A DNA stretch of 5,899 bases from Chloroflexota bacterium (lineage in GTDB: Bacteria; Chloroflexota; Anaerolineae; JAADDB01), in the NCBI GenBank assembly GCA_013154135.1, contig JAADDB010000147.1:1-5899 (forward strand). The letters are read 5' to 3'. The notes beneath the pieces were generated by a model. The model was not told the origin of the DNA and did not search any database. It saw only the letters and a program-made list of their open reading frames with translations. Within the stretch, counting starts at the first letter, position 1, and every line of letters begins with the position of its first letter. The translations under genes and the position numbers were made by a program. This document shows, piece by piece, positions 1-5,795 of the stretch.

Positions 1-1208
1 AGCGCGGCCGCGGTGTACTGGGTGAGCATGAAGCCCGAGTTCAGGCCGCCGTGTTCGGTGAGGAAGTCGGGCAGGAGATGGCGGTTCGCGCACGCGTCCA
101 CCAGGCGGTTCAGGCGGCGCTCGGAGATGTTGCCCAACTCGGTGAGGGCCAGGGCCAGGTAGTCGTAGGCAATGGCCAGGGGCTCGCCGTGGAAGTTCCC
201 CCCGGAGATGGCTTCCACTTCCCCGGTCTCCTCATCCCAGAAGAGGAGGGGGTTGTCCGTGACGCTGTTCAGTTCGATCTCCACCACCCAGCGGGTGTAG
301 TCGATCGCGTCCAGGCACGCGCCGTGGACCTGGGGCACGCAGCGCAGGCTGTACGCGTCCTGGGGGTCGGGGCTGGTGCGCGGGCGCAGGAAGTCGGACC
401 CCGCGATGAGACGGCGCATGTGCGCGGCCACCCGCTTCTGCCGGGGGAAGGGGCGCAGGTCGTGGATGCGGGGGTCGAACGCGTTGGCAATGCCGTGGAG
501 GGCTTCCAGGGAGAGGGCCGCGGCAATGTCCGCGACCTTGGCCGCGTTCTCCGCTTCGACCACGGCCAGACAGCCCAGCGCGGTCATCAGCGCGGTGCCG
601 TTGGTGATGGCCAATCCCTCCTTGGCCGCGAGGGTGACCGGTTGGAGCCCCACCCGGGCCAGGGCCTCCCGCCCGGGCAGGATGTGGCCTTCCACTTCCG
701 CTTCCCCCTCGCCGATGAGGACCAGGCCCATGTGGGCCAGGGGGGCCAGGTCCCCCGACGCGCCCAGGGATCCCTGACGGGGCACGATGGGGGTCACGCC
801 CCGGTTGATCATCTCCAGCAGGAGGTTGAGGGTCTCCAGGCGGATGCCCGAGTGGCCGGTAGCCAGGGTGTTGGCCCGGATGAGCATCATCGCGCGCACC
901 ACCGCGCGCTCGAAGGGGTCGCCCGTGCCCACCGCGTGGCTGTAGAGGATGTTCCGCTGCAGGGCTTCCACGTCCTCGGGCGGGATGATGCGGTCCTTGA
1001 ACGCGCCGAAGCCGGTGGTGATGCCGTAGACCACTCGGCCCTCTTGCACCATGCGGGCGACCGCTTCCTCGCCCCGCCGCACCTGCCGGACCGCGTCCTC
1101 GGTCAGGGTGACGCGGATGTCTCCCGGTTGGGCGTAGGCTACCTCGATCACCTGTTCGATGGTCAACGACCGGCCATCCAGGTATACGTGCTTCGGCGTA
1201 TCTACCAT
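1..1208 (-). CDS. hutH: Histidine ammonia-lyase, C-terminus cut by window edge
   Basis: Converts L-histidine to trans-urocanate and ammonia, the first step of histidine degradation, in the cytoplasm as a homotetramer. The visible 402 codons lack only about 100 residues of the usual length near 510. The Ala150-Ser151-Gly152 triad in GSLGASGDLAPLAHM is the precursor of the self-formed MIO electrophile. YGITTGFG (Y61) matches the catalytic tyrosine region. LYSHAVGTG (S90-H91) carries the Ser-His pair that marks histidine rather than phenylalanine or tyrosine lyases. QDAYSLRC (Y286, R289), NSVTDNPL, GNFHGEP (338-343) and ISERR are further family blocks. The ATG at 1208-1206 is chosen because AGGAGG lies 8 bases upstream. 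An in-frame ATG at 1259 would add 17 residues but has no ribosome site. The open frame continues off the left edge, so the C-terminal catalytic Glu region is not visible. No hutU or hutI is in view. The substrate call is firm on motifs, although the MIO family also contains other aromatic lyases. Confidence 0.96.
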   Translation of the reverse strand, partial: MVDTPKHVYLDGRSLTIEQVIEVAYAQPGDIRVTLTEDAVRQVRRGEEAVARMVQEGRVVYGITTGFGAFKDRIIPPEDVEALQRNILYSHAVGTGDPFERAVVRAMMLIRANTLATGHSGIRLETLNLLLEMINRGVTPIVPRQGSLGASGDLAPLAHMGLVLIGEGEAEVEGHILPGREALARVGLQPVTLAAKEGLAITNGTALMTALGCLAVVEAENAAKVADIAAALSLEALHGIANAFDPRIHDLRPFPRQKRVAAHMRRLIAGSDFLRPRTSPDPQDAYSLRCVPQVHGACLDAIDYTRWVVEIELNSVTDNPLLFWDEETGEVEAISGGNFHGEPLAIAYDYLALALTELGNISERRLNRLVDACANRHLLPDFLTEHGGLNSGFMLTQYTAAA

Positions 1209-1216
1209 CGGGATTG

Positions 1217-1222
1217 CCTCCT
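1217..1222 (-). promoter_or_regulatory. Ribosome binding site of hutH
   Basis: A perfect AGGAGG on the minus strand, 8 bases before the ATG at 1208. It decides the start against an in-frame ATG at 1259. It is part of a GAACAGGAG nonamer (minus strand, 1226-1218) that is repeated exactly at 1257-1249. Confidence 0.8.
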
Positions 1223-1332
1223 GTTCGAACGAGTGGCTAGGGGTATGGCTCCTGTTCATTGTCCACGGTGCATGTTGCTATGAGTTCGGGATTTTGGACA
1301 AATTTTGCGATGGGAGAGTCCCCGGTCCCGCT

Positions 1333-1361
1333 TTCTCCTGTCGGGGGATTCGGGATACAAT
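1333..1361 (+). promoter_or_regulatory. Weak candidate promoter for the lipoprotein gene
   Basis: TACAAT at 1356-1361 resembles a -10 hexamer. The hexamer 17 bases upstream (TTCTCC, 1333-1338) is a poor -35 match. The -10 overlaps a run of three GGGATT/GGGATA blocks (1345, 1352 and 1362). It would give a leader of roughly 135 bases before the ATG at 1503. This is pattern matching only. No convincing promoter was found for hutH on the opposite strand. Confidence 0.22.
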
Positions 1362-1374
1362 GGGATATGTGAGC

Positions 1375-1411
1375 TTATTGGAGTTTGAACAAAAGCCCCT
1401 GGCTGGCGAAC
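1375..1411 (+). repeat. Intergenic near-repeat, copy A
   Basis: A 37-base stretch matching 5575-5611 without gaps at 29 positions. Shared cores are TTTG-ACAAA and CCTGGC-GGCGAAC. It lies in the divergent region between hutH and the lipoprotein gene, about 170-200 bases upstream of hutH. A second shared block, CACCAAAAACA at 1421-1431, follows 9 bases later. Function is unknown; it may be a dispersed repeat or a shared control sequence. Confidence 0.6.
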
Positions 1412-1420
1412 AAGATTTCC

Positions 1421-1434
1421 CACCAAAAACAATT
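1421..1434 (+). repeat. CACCAAAAACA block, copy A
   Basis: Matches 5679-5692 at 13 of 14 positions, including 11 consecutive bases. It lies on the same side of the 37-base near-repeat as its partner does. The gap to that repeat is 9 bases here and 67 at the other site, as if the second site carried an insertion. Confidence 0.5.
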
Positions 1435-1488
1435 TGCCTTTGATGAGTGGGAAACGGCCGGGTTTTGTCCCATCTGCCAAAGCCCTTC

Positions 1489-1495
1489 AAGGAGG
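1489..1495 (+). promoter_or_regulatory. Ribosome binding site of the lipoprotein gene
   Basis: AAGGAGG ends 7 bases before the ATG at 1503. It fixes that start over the longer in-frame ATG at 1434, which would put 23 polar residues before the signal peptide. Confidence 0.85.
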
Positions 1496-1502
1496 AGAAG
1501 AT

Positions 1503-2582
1503 ATGTTCAACCGGTTTCGGATGCTGATTGTCGGGGGTGTTTTCCTCGCGTTTTCCCTTTTGGCCGGCTGTGGTACACCCACGCCTGTGGCCACCCCCAC
1601 ACCCGTCTCCTTGACCGACCCGAAGGAGGCTCTCGCCGCGTTGAGGTCGTATCAGGTGCGAGCGGCCATTGATGTCCACCCGCGGCCGGAGACGGGGTTG
1701 GACAAGGCGCATATGGAGGTGGAAGTGGACGCGGTGAACGCGCCGCAACGGGCTCGACGGACGACCATCCGGGGGTTGCGTTCCATGGCCAAGCCCTCGG
1801 AGCGGCGGAAGACCGCGGATGTGCTCAAGCTCATCCAGGTGAACGGCGATCTCTACATCAGCACCGGGACGACGTGGTTGAAAACGCCGGCCCAGAATGA
1901 CCCAGAACAGGGTTTTTTGGACCCCTCTAAGCTTGTCCCCGACCCCTCTCTCCTGCACTTGAAGGAGACGGATGTGGTCGTCAACCAGGTTCACACGGAT
2001 CACTACACCTTCAGCGACCCTAAGGCGTTGGCTTACATGGGCCCGGAGGAGCAGGACGCGGTCACCCAAGTCCAGGGGGATGTGTGGGTTGCCCGGGATG
2101 GCGGGTACATCGTGCGCTATCGGGCTCATGTGGAGGGGCAGGGTTTCCGCTTTGATTTCAGTCCCCAACCCTTTGCCGGCAGTGTGGATGTCACTTATGA
2201 CGTGTACGGGGCCAACGAACCCCTCCAAATTGAACGGCCCAACATGGCGTTGGGCGAACAGCCCCAGGATAAGGAGGAAAAACCCCTTGTCCTGGACGGG
2301 TTTGACAACAAGCCTTTCCCCCTCCCGGAGGATGCGAAGGTGGTCCTGGGTACTCACCAGGTGGCCATTTTCGATACCCGGTTGACTCCCGAGGAAGTCG
2401 CTCATTTCTATGCCCAAGCGCTGGAGGAGTACGGGTGGACTCCGGTGGAGGATGGGGCGAATGCTTCAGGCGGTCAGCAGAAGTTGTGGCAAAAGGGCAC
2501 GTATCAGCTGCGGTTGCACATCATTCCGGGGAAAAAGCCGGATGAGCCCACGCATGTGACGGTGGGGGTCAGTCGGAAGTAG
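1503..2582 (+). CDS. Secreted lipoprotein, LolA/LppX-like N-terminal domain, unknown function
   Basis: A 359-residue protein predicted to be exported and lipid-anchored. Residues 1-22 form a signal peptide (basic FNRFR, then a hydrophobic stretch) ending in the lipobox LAG-C23. A TPTPVATPTPV linker (25-35) follows, typical of surface lipoproteins. Residues about 40-250 have the alternating beta-strand character of LolA/LppX-like lipoproteins (SYQVRAAIDV, LYISTGTTWLKT, DHYTFSDPKAL, GDVWVARDGGYIVRY). This assignment rests on pattern resemblance, not on a decisive motif. A second domain at about 273-359 starts PLPEDAKVV, contains LTPEEVAHFYAQALEEYGW, then LWQKGTYQLRLHI, and ends at VTVGVSRK. Similar short C-terminal modules are familiar from uncharacterised proteins, but I cannot name this one. 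The gene is alone on the plus strand, divergent from hutH and convergent with rsmF. The ligand is unknown; binding of a lipid or other hydrophobic molecule is only suggested by the fold resemblance. Confidence 0.9.
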   Translation: MFNRFRMLIVGGVFLAFSLLAGCGTPTPVATPTPVSLTDPKEALAALRSYQVRAAIDVHPRPETGLDKAHMEVEVDAVNAPQRARRTTIRGLRSMAKPSERRKTADVLKLIQVNGDLYISTGTTWLKTPAQNDPEQGFLDPSKLVPDPSLLHLKETDVVVNQVHTDHYTFSDPKALAYMGPEEQDAVTQVQGDVWVARDGGYIVRYRAHVEGQGFRFDFSPQPFAGSVDVTYDVYGANEPLQIERPNMALGEQPQDKEEKPLVLDGFDNKPFPLPEDAKVVLGTHQVAIFDTRLTPEEVAHFYAQALEEYGWTPVEDGANASGGQQKLWQKGTYQLRLHIIPGKKPDEPTHVTVGVSRK

Positions 2583-2642
2583 CGCTCGACGATTGAGCCC
2601 ATCAGGACGGTTTGGCTAAAGTCGGGGATGTCCAATGCGCGT
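2583..2642. other. Convergent gene junction without a clear terminator
   Basis: Sixty bases separate the stops of the lipoprotein gene (2580-2582) and rsmF (2645-2643). The only hairpin near the first stop is GCTC/GAGC (2584-2598, loop of 7), too short and lacking a T-run to call a terminator. CGATTGA at 2590-2596 matches motifs at two other gene ends in this window. Confidence 0.5.
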
Positions 2643-4031
2643 TTACCGCCACCGCAGGTGTTTCGGGTAGCGGTTTTTCACGACCCCGCGCACGCGTTTT
2701 CCCCAGCCCAGGGAGAAGCCGTCCACTGTGACCAGGACCCACCCGTCCTCTCCGGGGGCTTCTAGCTGTTCTCCCCTCAGGTACGCCACCACTCTCGGGT
2801 CATCCAGGGTGAGGTCCAGCCGGCGTTTGACCATTTCCGGTTTGAGCCACATGGCTAGGGCATGGTCGGGGATGAACGCGGTTTGTTTGACGGTGCCCAA
2901 CCACAGGCCCGGCCGAAGGATGCGCAGGTTCTGAAGGCGACCGGGGTTGATGGGGCACGCGTAGAGTTGGTCGTTGACGAGGATCAGGCCGGCCAGCCGG
3001 GGCATTTCCACCAGGGTTTCCTCGCACCACGTCTTGTACAGATGCCACACCCGCCGGGGCATCCCCTTGGGCCGTTTGGGTTCAGGTATGTTGAGGGGGT
3101 GGCGGGGACGGTAGTATCCTTCCTTCACCATGAGCGCGATGAAGTGCCCTTCGCCCCGCACTTTGTGGGGCCAAAAGCGCCGCGTGTACTCCAGGTTCAG
3201 CCCTTGGGCCAGGTCCGGTTCCACCCAATCGGGCCGGCCGGGCGAGGCGCCGGGCAGGTCCACCGGTTCCAAGGAGAATTCGGGATGTTCCCGGAGGAAG
3301 CGGGCGATTACGCCTTCGTTCTCGTCCGGGTTGAAGGTGCACGTCGCGTAGACCAGAACCCCCCCGGGTTTGACCAGTCGTGTGGTGGCCCGGAGGAGGT
3401 GCAGCTGGCGTTTGGCGTTTCCCTGGACGGCCCGAGGGCTCCAGTGGGCGATGACGTCCCGGTTGCGGCGGAACATCCCTTCGCCGGTGCAGGGGGCGTC
3501 CAGGACAACCGTGTCGAAGGCTTCGGGGAAGTTGGGTTGGAGGCGTTCAATGCGCTCGTTCGCGGCCACCCATATCCGGGATCCCCAGCGTTCCAGGTTC
3601 TGGGCCAACACGGTCGTACGACGCCGGTCGATGTCGTTGGCCAGGAGGAATCCCTTGTCCTCCATGCGGGCTACCAGGTGGGTGGCTTTGCCCCCGGGGG
3701 CCGCGGCCAGGTCCGCGACCCACTCCCACGGCTGGGGGTCGGCCACCACTCCCACGGCCATCGCGGTGGGTTCTTGGACGTAGTAAAGTCCGGCCGCGTG
3801 GTAGGGGTGTTTTCCCGGTTCCACGTCTTCCGGGATGTAGAAACCCTCCGGGCACCAGGGGACCGGCTCCAGGGGAAAGGGGGAGATGGCCCGGAATTCG
3901 TCCACCGGGATCTTCAGCGTGTTCACCCGGATGGCAGGTGTGGGGGGACGACGGAGGGCCTCGTAGAATTCGGCGAACTCCGCTTCCCCAAGCAGTTCTC
4001 TCATGCGGAATAAAAACGTGTCTGGGAACAT
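2643..4031 (-). CDS. rsmF: RsmF-type 16S rRNA cytosine-C5 methyltransferase (NOL1/NOP2/Sun family)
   Basis: S-adenosylmethionine-dependent m5C methyltransferase acting on ribosomal RNA in the cytoplasm, 462 residues from the ATG at 4031. FPDTFLFRMRELL aligns with the N-terminus of E. coli RsmF, followed by the IRVNTLKI block. Motif I is DLAAAPGGK (107-115). DAPCTGEGMFRRN (C181) carries the product-release cysteine, and YATCTFNPDENE (C231) the catalytic nucleophile. The core ends near GEGHF (293-297). Residues about 300-462 form the RsmF-type C-terminal extension, ending in a PUA-like SLGWGKRVRGVVKNRYPK. Total length is close to the 479 residues of the E. coli protein. A TTG at 4049 would add six residues, and neither start has a visible ribosome site; the ATG is preferred because family similarity begins there. 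It is the last gene of the probable hisH-hydrolase-rsmF transcript. The exact target cytosine is not readable from sequence, and the sister enzyme RsmB is disfavoured by the absence of an N-terminal NusB-like domain. Confidence 0.92.
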   Translation of the reverse strand: MFPDTFLFRMRELLGEAEFAEFYEALRRPPTPAIRVNTLKIPVDEFRAISPFPLEPVPWCPEGFYIPEDVEPGKHPYHAAGLYYVQEPTAMAVGVVADPQPWEWVADLAAAPGGKATHLVARMEDKGFLLANDIDRRRTTVLAQNLERWGSRIWVAANERIERLQPNFPEAFDTVVLDAPCTGEGMFRRNRDVIAHWSPRAVQGNAKRQLHLLRATTRLVKPGGVLVYATCTFNPDENEGVIARFLREHPEFSLEPVDLPGASPGRPDWVEPDLAQGLNLEYTRRFWPHKVRGEGHFIALMVKEGYYRPRHPLNIPEPKRPKGMPRRVWHLYKTWCEETLVEMPRLAGLILVNDQLYACPINPGRLQNLRILRPGLWLGTVKQTAFIPDHALAMWLKPEMVKRRLDLTLDDPRVVAYLRGEQLEAPGEDGWVLVTVDGFSLGWGKRVRGVVKNRYPKHLRWR

Positions 4032-4040
4032 GGGGTGAGC

Positions 4041-4065
4041 AATGATCAACGATTGATGGTTAATG
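4041..4065. repeat. Small palindrome and CGATTGA motif between the hydrolase gene and rsmF
   Basis: ATCAA-CGA-TTGAT (4045-4057) is a perfect five-base inverted repeat in the short gap after the hydrolase stop. It contains AACGATTGA, which recurs exactly on the minus strand at 5797-5789. The palindrome covers the possible TTG start of rsmF at 4049. Confidence 0.45.
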
Positions 4066-4932
4066 ACGGCCGTCTATGTCCGACACCATCATTGTATCAT
4101 AGGCGAACGAGATGTCCCATCCTTCCCGTTGCCAAAGCGCGTGGGCAATGCGTTCCAGGTCCTCCACGGTGTTGCCGTCCGGTTCCTCTATGTGGGTGAA
4201 GATGAGACGCCGAGGACGCAGGGCCCGGACCATCTCCAATGTCTGACGGAAGGTGGCCTCGCTGGCCAGGACGGGGTGTTCCTTGGGGATGCGGCGTTCT
4301 CCGGTGAAGAAGTCGAATTCGAACACGCCCGTGGGGAGAATGGCCAGGTCCACGCCTGTCAACTCAGCGGGAGGGGTCCAGCCGAAGAGTTCGTCCATGG
4401 CGATGAGCACCCGCGTGTTCCCTTCTTCGAACAGAAACGCGTACACGTAGGATTCGGCCAAGGGGATGGGGGTGATGCGTACGTCCCCGACGGTGATGGA
4501 TTCCCCTTCTGGGATGACGTGGATGTCCACGGTGCCGTGGGAGCGCATGAACGCGAAGTGTTCCCCCAGCCCCAAGCGTTCCTCGAAATCTTTGGCCACT
4601 TGTTCCGGCAGGTAGACTTGGACGGTTTTCGGCGCTTGGGGCCAGCCCCGCCAGTCCATGTTCATGGTCTCCCACACCCGGCGGCCCATGGTGTGGTCCG
4701 GATGCCAGTGGGAGTAGAGGACCGCGGTGACGTGGTCAATGCCCGCCCGGTTCAGCTGGAGGCGACTTTCCTCGGGGGTGTCGATGAGCACGTCCGGGCC
4801 GTGGACGAAGAGGGAGGGGCCCATCCGGGCGTGGGGGACCCCATAGCGCCGGGCCGGTTCGCACACCCGGCAGTGACAACCAGGGCGCGGGGTGGGGATG
4901 GCTCCGCCGGTTCCCAGGAATTCAATGCGCAT
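4060..4932 (-). CDS. PhnP-like metallo-beta-lactamase-fold hydrolase
   Basis: A 290-residue metal-dependent hydrolase of the PhnP-like branch of the metallo-beta-lactamase superfamily; the substrate is unknown. The start MRIEFLGTGGAIPTP is followed by GCHCRVC (C19, C21, C24), matching the structural zinc cysteines of PhnP. SHWHPDH (H75, H77, D79, H80) is the HxHxDH signature, with further metal-site candidates D180 (IAMDE) and H247 (IFTHIEE). PhnP has a metal-binding His in its PLPLNHS segment, but here the equivalent reads PIPLAES, with E160. The zinc-site His after the last metal His also appears replaced by E250. H219 (KEHPVL) is another possible ligand. The ATG at 4932 has GGGAGG 9 bases upstream, inside the end of hisH. 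The gene starts 3 bases after the hisH stop, so coupled translation is likely. No phosphonate genes are nearby, so calling it phnP would be unsafe. A phosphodiesterase or cyclic-phosphate role is a family-level guess. Confidence 0.9.
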   Translation of the reverse strand: MRIEFLGTGGAIPTPRPGCHCRVCEPARRYGVPHARMGPSLFVHGPDVLIDTPEESRLQLNRAGIDHVTAVLYSHWHPDHTMGRRVWETMNMDWRGWPQAPKTVQVYLPEQVAKDFEERLGLGEHFAFMRSHGTVDIHVIPEGESITVGDVRITPIPLAESYVYAFLFEEGNTRVLIAMDELFGWTPPAELTGVDLAILPTGVFEFDFFTGERRIPKEHPVLASEATFRQTLEMVRALRPRRLIFTHIEEPDGNTVEDLERIAHALWQREGWDISFAYDTMMVSDIDGRH

Positions 4933-4935
4933 GTG

Positions 4936-5562
4936 TTATTGCCTCCCTTCTACAATGTGCACGAAGTTCTTCAGGATGCCTAACCCTACCTTTTGGCTCT
5001 TTTCCGGGTGGAATTGGACACCCCACACGTTTTCCCGGCGCACGACCGATGGGTAGAGGATGCCGTAATCTGTCCACGCGACCACGTCGTTGGGGTCCTG
5101 CGCGTCACAGTAGTAGGAGTGGACAAAGTAGGCATACGCGCCGTCTGGAATCCCCTGCAGGAGGGGATCCGATCCGTCGTGGTGGAGTTGATTCCAGCCG
5201 ATTTGGGGCACGCGCAAGTTCACCTCGAAGCGGCGGACCGTGCCCCGAAACACCCCCAGGCCGGGCCAGCGGCCCATCTCCTCGCTCTCCTCGAAGAGCA
5301 TCTGCATGCCCACGCAGATGCCCAGGAGGGGAGTTCCCTGGTCGATGACGCGCAGGACCACGTCCTGGAGGTGGAAGCGTTGCAGGTTGGTGATGCACGC
5401 GCCGAACGCGCCCACGCCGGGCAGGATCACGCCGTCCGCGCGCAGGATAGTGTCCCGGTCCGCGGTGACGACCACCTCCTGGCCTGTGCCTTCGGCCGCG
5501 CGCGCCAGCGCCTTCTCCACGCTGCGAATGTTGCCTACCTGATAGTTCACGATGGCGATCAT
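4936..5562 (-). CDS. hisH: Imidazole glycerol phosphate synthase, glutaminase subunit HisH
   Basis: Class I glutamine amidotransferase subunit. It hydrolyses glutamine and passes ammonia to HisF, making imidazole glycerol phosphate and AICAR in histidine biosynthesis in the cytoplasm. The product is 208 residues, a normal length. The N-terminus MIAIVNYQVGNIRSVEKAL is typical. PGVGAFG (48-54) forms the oxyanion region, C83 in GICVGMQMLFEESE is the nucleophile, and H185 and E187 in QFHPEKSQ complete the triad. VPQIGWN (118-124) and YFVHSYY (145-151) are family blocks. The ATG at 5562 is preferred over a GTG at 5574 because the family start fits it and a weak AAGTGAG lies 7 bases upstream. hisF and other his genes are not in the window. 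Downstream are the hydrolase gene and rsmF, an unusual setting for hisH. A structured 233-base region precedes it. Confidence 0.96.
   Translation of the reverse strand: MIAIVNYQVGNIRSVEKALARAAEGTGQEVVVTADRDTILRADGVILPGVGAFGACITNLQRFHLQDVVLRVIDQGTPLLGICVGMQMLFEESEEMGRWPGLGVFRGTVRRFEVNLRVPQIGWNQLHHDGSDPLLQGIPDGAYAYFVHSYYCDAQDPNDVVAWTDYGILYPSVVRRENVWGVQFHPEKSQKVGLGILKNFVHIVEGRQ
4942..4949 (-). promoter_or_regulatory. Ribosome binding site of the hydrolase gene, inside hisH
   Basis: AAGGGAGG on the minus strand ends 9 bases before the ATG at 4932. It lies within the last codons of hisH, a layout that favours coupled translation. Confidence 0.75.
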
Positions 5563-5569
5563 GGGCTTT

Positions 5570-5576
5570 CTCACTT
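5570..5576 (-). promoter_or_regulatory. Weak ribosome binding site of hisH
   Basis: AAGTGAG on the minus strand lies 7 bases before the ATG at 5562, weaker than the AGGAGG-like sites of the other genes here. It touches the edge of the 37-base near-repeat at 5575-5611. Confidence 0.4.
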
Positions 5577-5611
5577 ACTGGGCTTTGGACAAACGGTCCT
5601 GGCGGGCGAAC
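5575..5611 (+). repeat. Intergenic near-repeat, copy B
   Basis: Partner of 1375-1411 (29 of 37 positions identical, no gaps). It begins 13 bases upstream of the hisH ATG. As at copy A, the nearest downstream minus-strand gene concerns histidine. If transcribed with hisH, it would lie in the 5' leader next to the ribosome site. Confidence 0.6.
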
Positions 5612-5624
5612 GCAACTCAAGAGC

Positions 5625-5645
5625 ACCCTGGCGGCGGACGGGTCC
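5625..5645 (+). repeat. Short direct repeat in the hisH leader, copy 1, with hairpin
   Basis: Identical to 5738-5758 at 18 of 21 positions. It overlaps a strong hairpin at 5630-5650: GCGGA/TCCGC with a CGGG loop, extended by GGC/GCC across one bulged base. A smaller hairpin, CGGC/GCCG, follows at about 5652-5664. No T-run follows on the minus strand, so it is not an intrinsic terminator. Confidence 0.45.
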
Positions 5646-5678
5646 GCGCCTCGGCGGGATGCCGATGTTCTCGCCACG

Positions 5679-5692
5679 CACCAAAAACAGTT
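5679..5692 (+). repeat. CACCAAAAACA block, copy B
   Basis: Matches 1421-1434 at 13 of 14 positions. It lies 67 bases from the 37-base near-repeat instead of 9. The extra 58 bases include the strong hairpin near 5630-5650. Confidence 0.5.
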
Positions 5693-5737
5693 CTCTCCGG
5701 GGAGATATCCACAAATTCGCGGACAAAATTCGGTCGT

Positions 5738-5758
5738 ACCTTGGCGGCGGATGGGGCC
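5738..5758 (+). repeat. Short direct repeat in the hisH leader, copy 2
   Basis: Partner of 5625-5645 with three mismatches in 21 bases. It is preceded by GCGGACAAAATT at about 5719-5730; the GGACAAA core recurs at 5587-5593 and 1296-1302. Confidence 0.45.
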
Positions 5759-5795
5759 AATCCCCCCGGACGGATTAATCGTTCATCGTCAATCG

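Noticed and set aside
51..1283. Plus-strand 410-codon open frame opposite hutH
   Set aside because: Antisense shadow in GC-rich sequence. The product has no recognisable motifs, and the opposite strand carries unmistakable histidine ammonia-lyase signatures.
1375..1411. Similar short peptides from the two 37-base near-repeats (minus strand, VRQPGAFVQ versus VRPPGPFVQ)
   Set aside because: Twelve codons of similarity follow directly from the DNA match. No start, ribosome site or longer conserved frame supports a shared coding remnant.
1278..2417. Minus-strand 379-codon open frame opposite the lipoprotein gene
   Set aside because: The plus strand has a ribosome site, signal peptide and lipobox. 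The antisense product has no coherent domain, and the frame crosses the intergenic region.
2862..4983. Long plus-strand open frames opposite rsmF and the hydrolase gene
   Set aside because: Low-complexity Gly/Val/His-rich shadows. The minus strand encodes complete, motif-bearing proteins.
1294..5730. GGACAAA as a regulatory motif of intergenic regions
   Set aside because: It recurs between genes (1296, 5587 and 5721) but also occurs inside hisH near 5113, so on its own it is too short and not specific.
5732..5752. Possible T-box motif (AAGGTACGACCG, minus strand) before hisH
   Set aside because: It only loosely resembles the T-box consensus, lacks the TGGN core, and no specifier stem or matching antiterminator fold could be drawn.
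5745..5770. Possible terminator GGGG/CCCC hairpin after the rightmost partial gene
   Set aside because: Only a four-base stem is certain, and no T-run follows on the minus strand.
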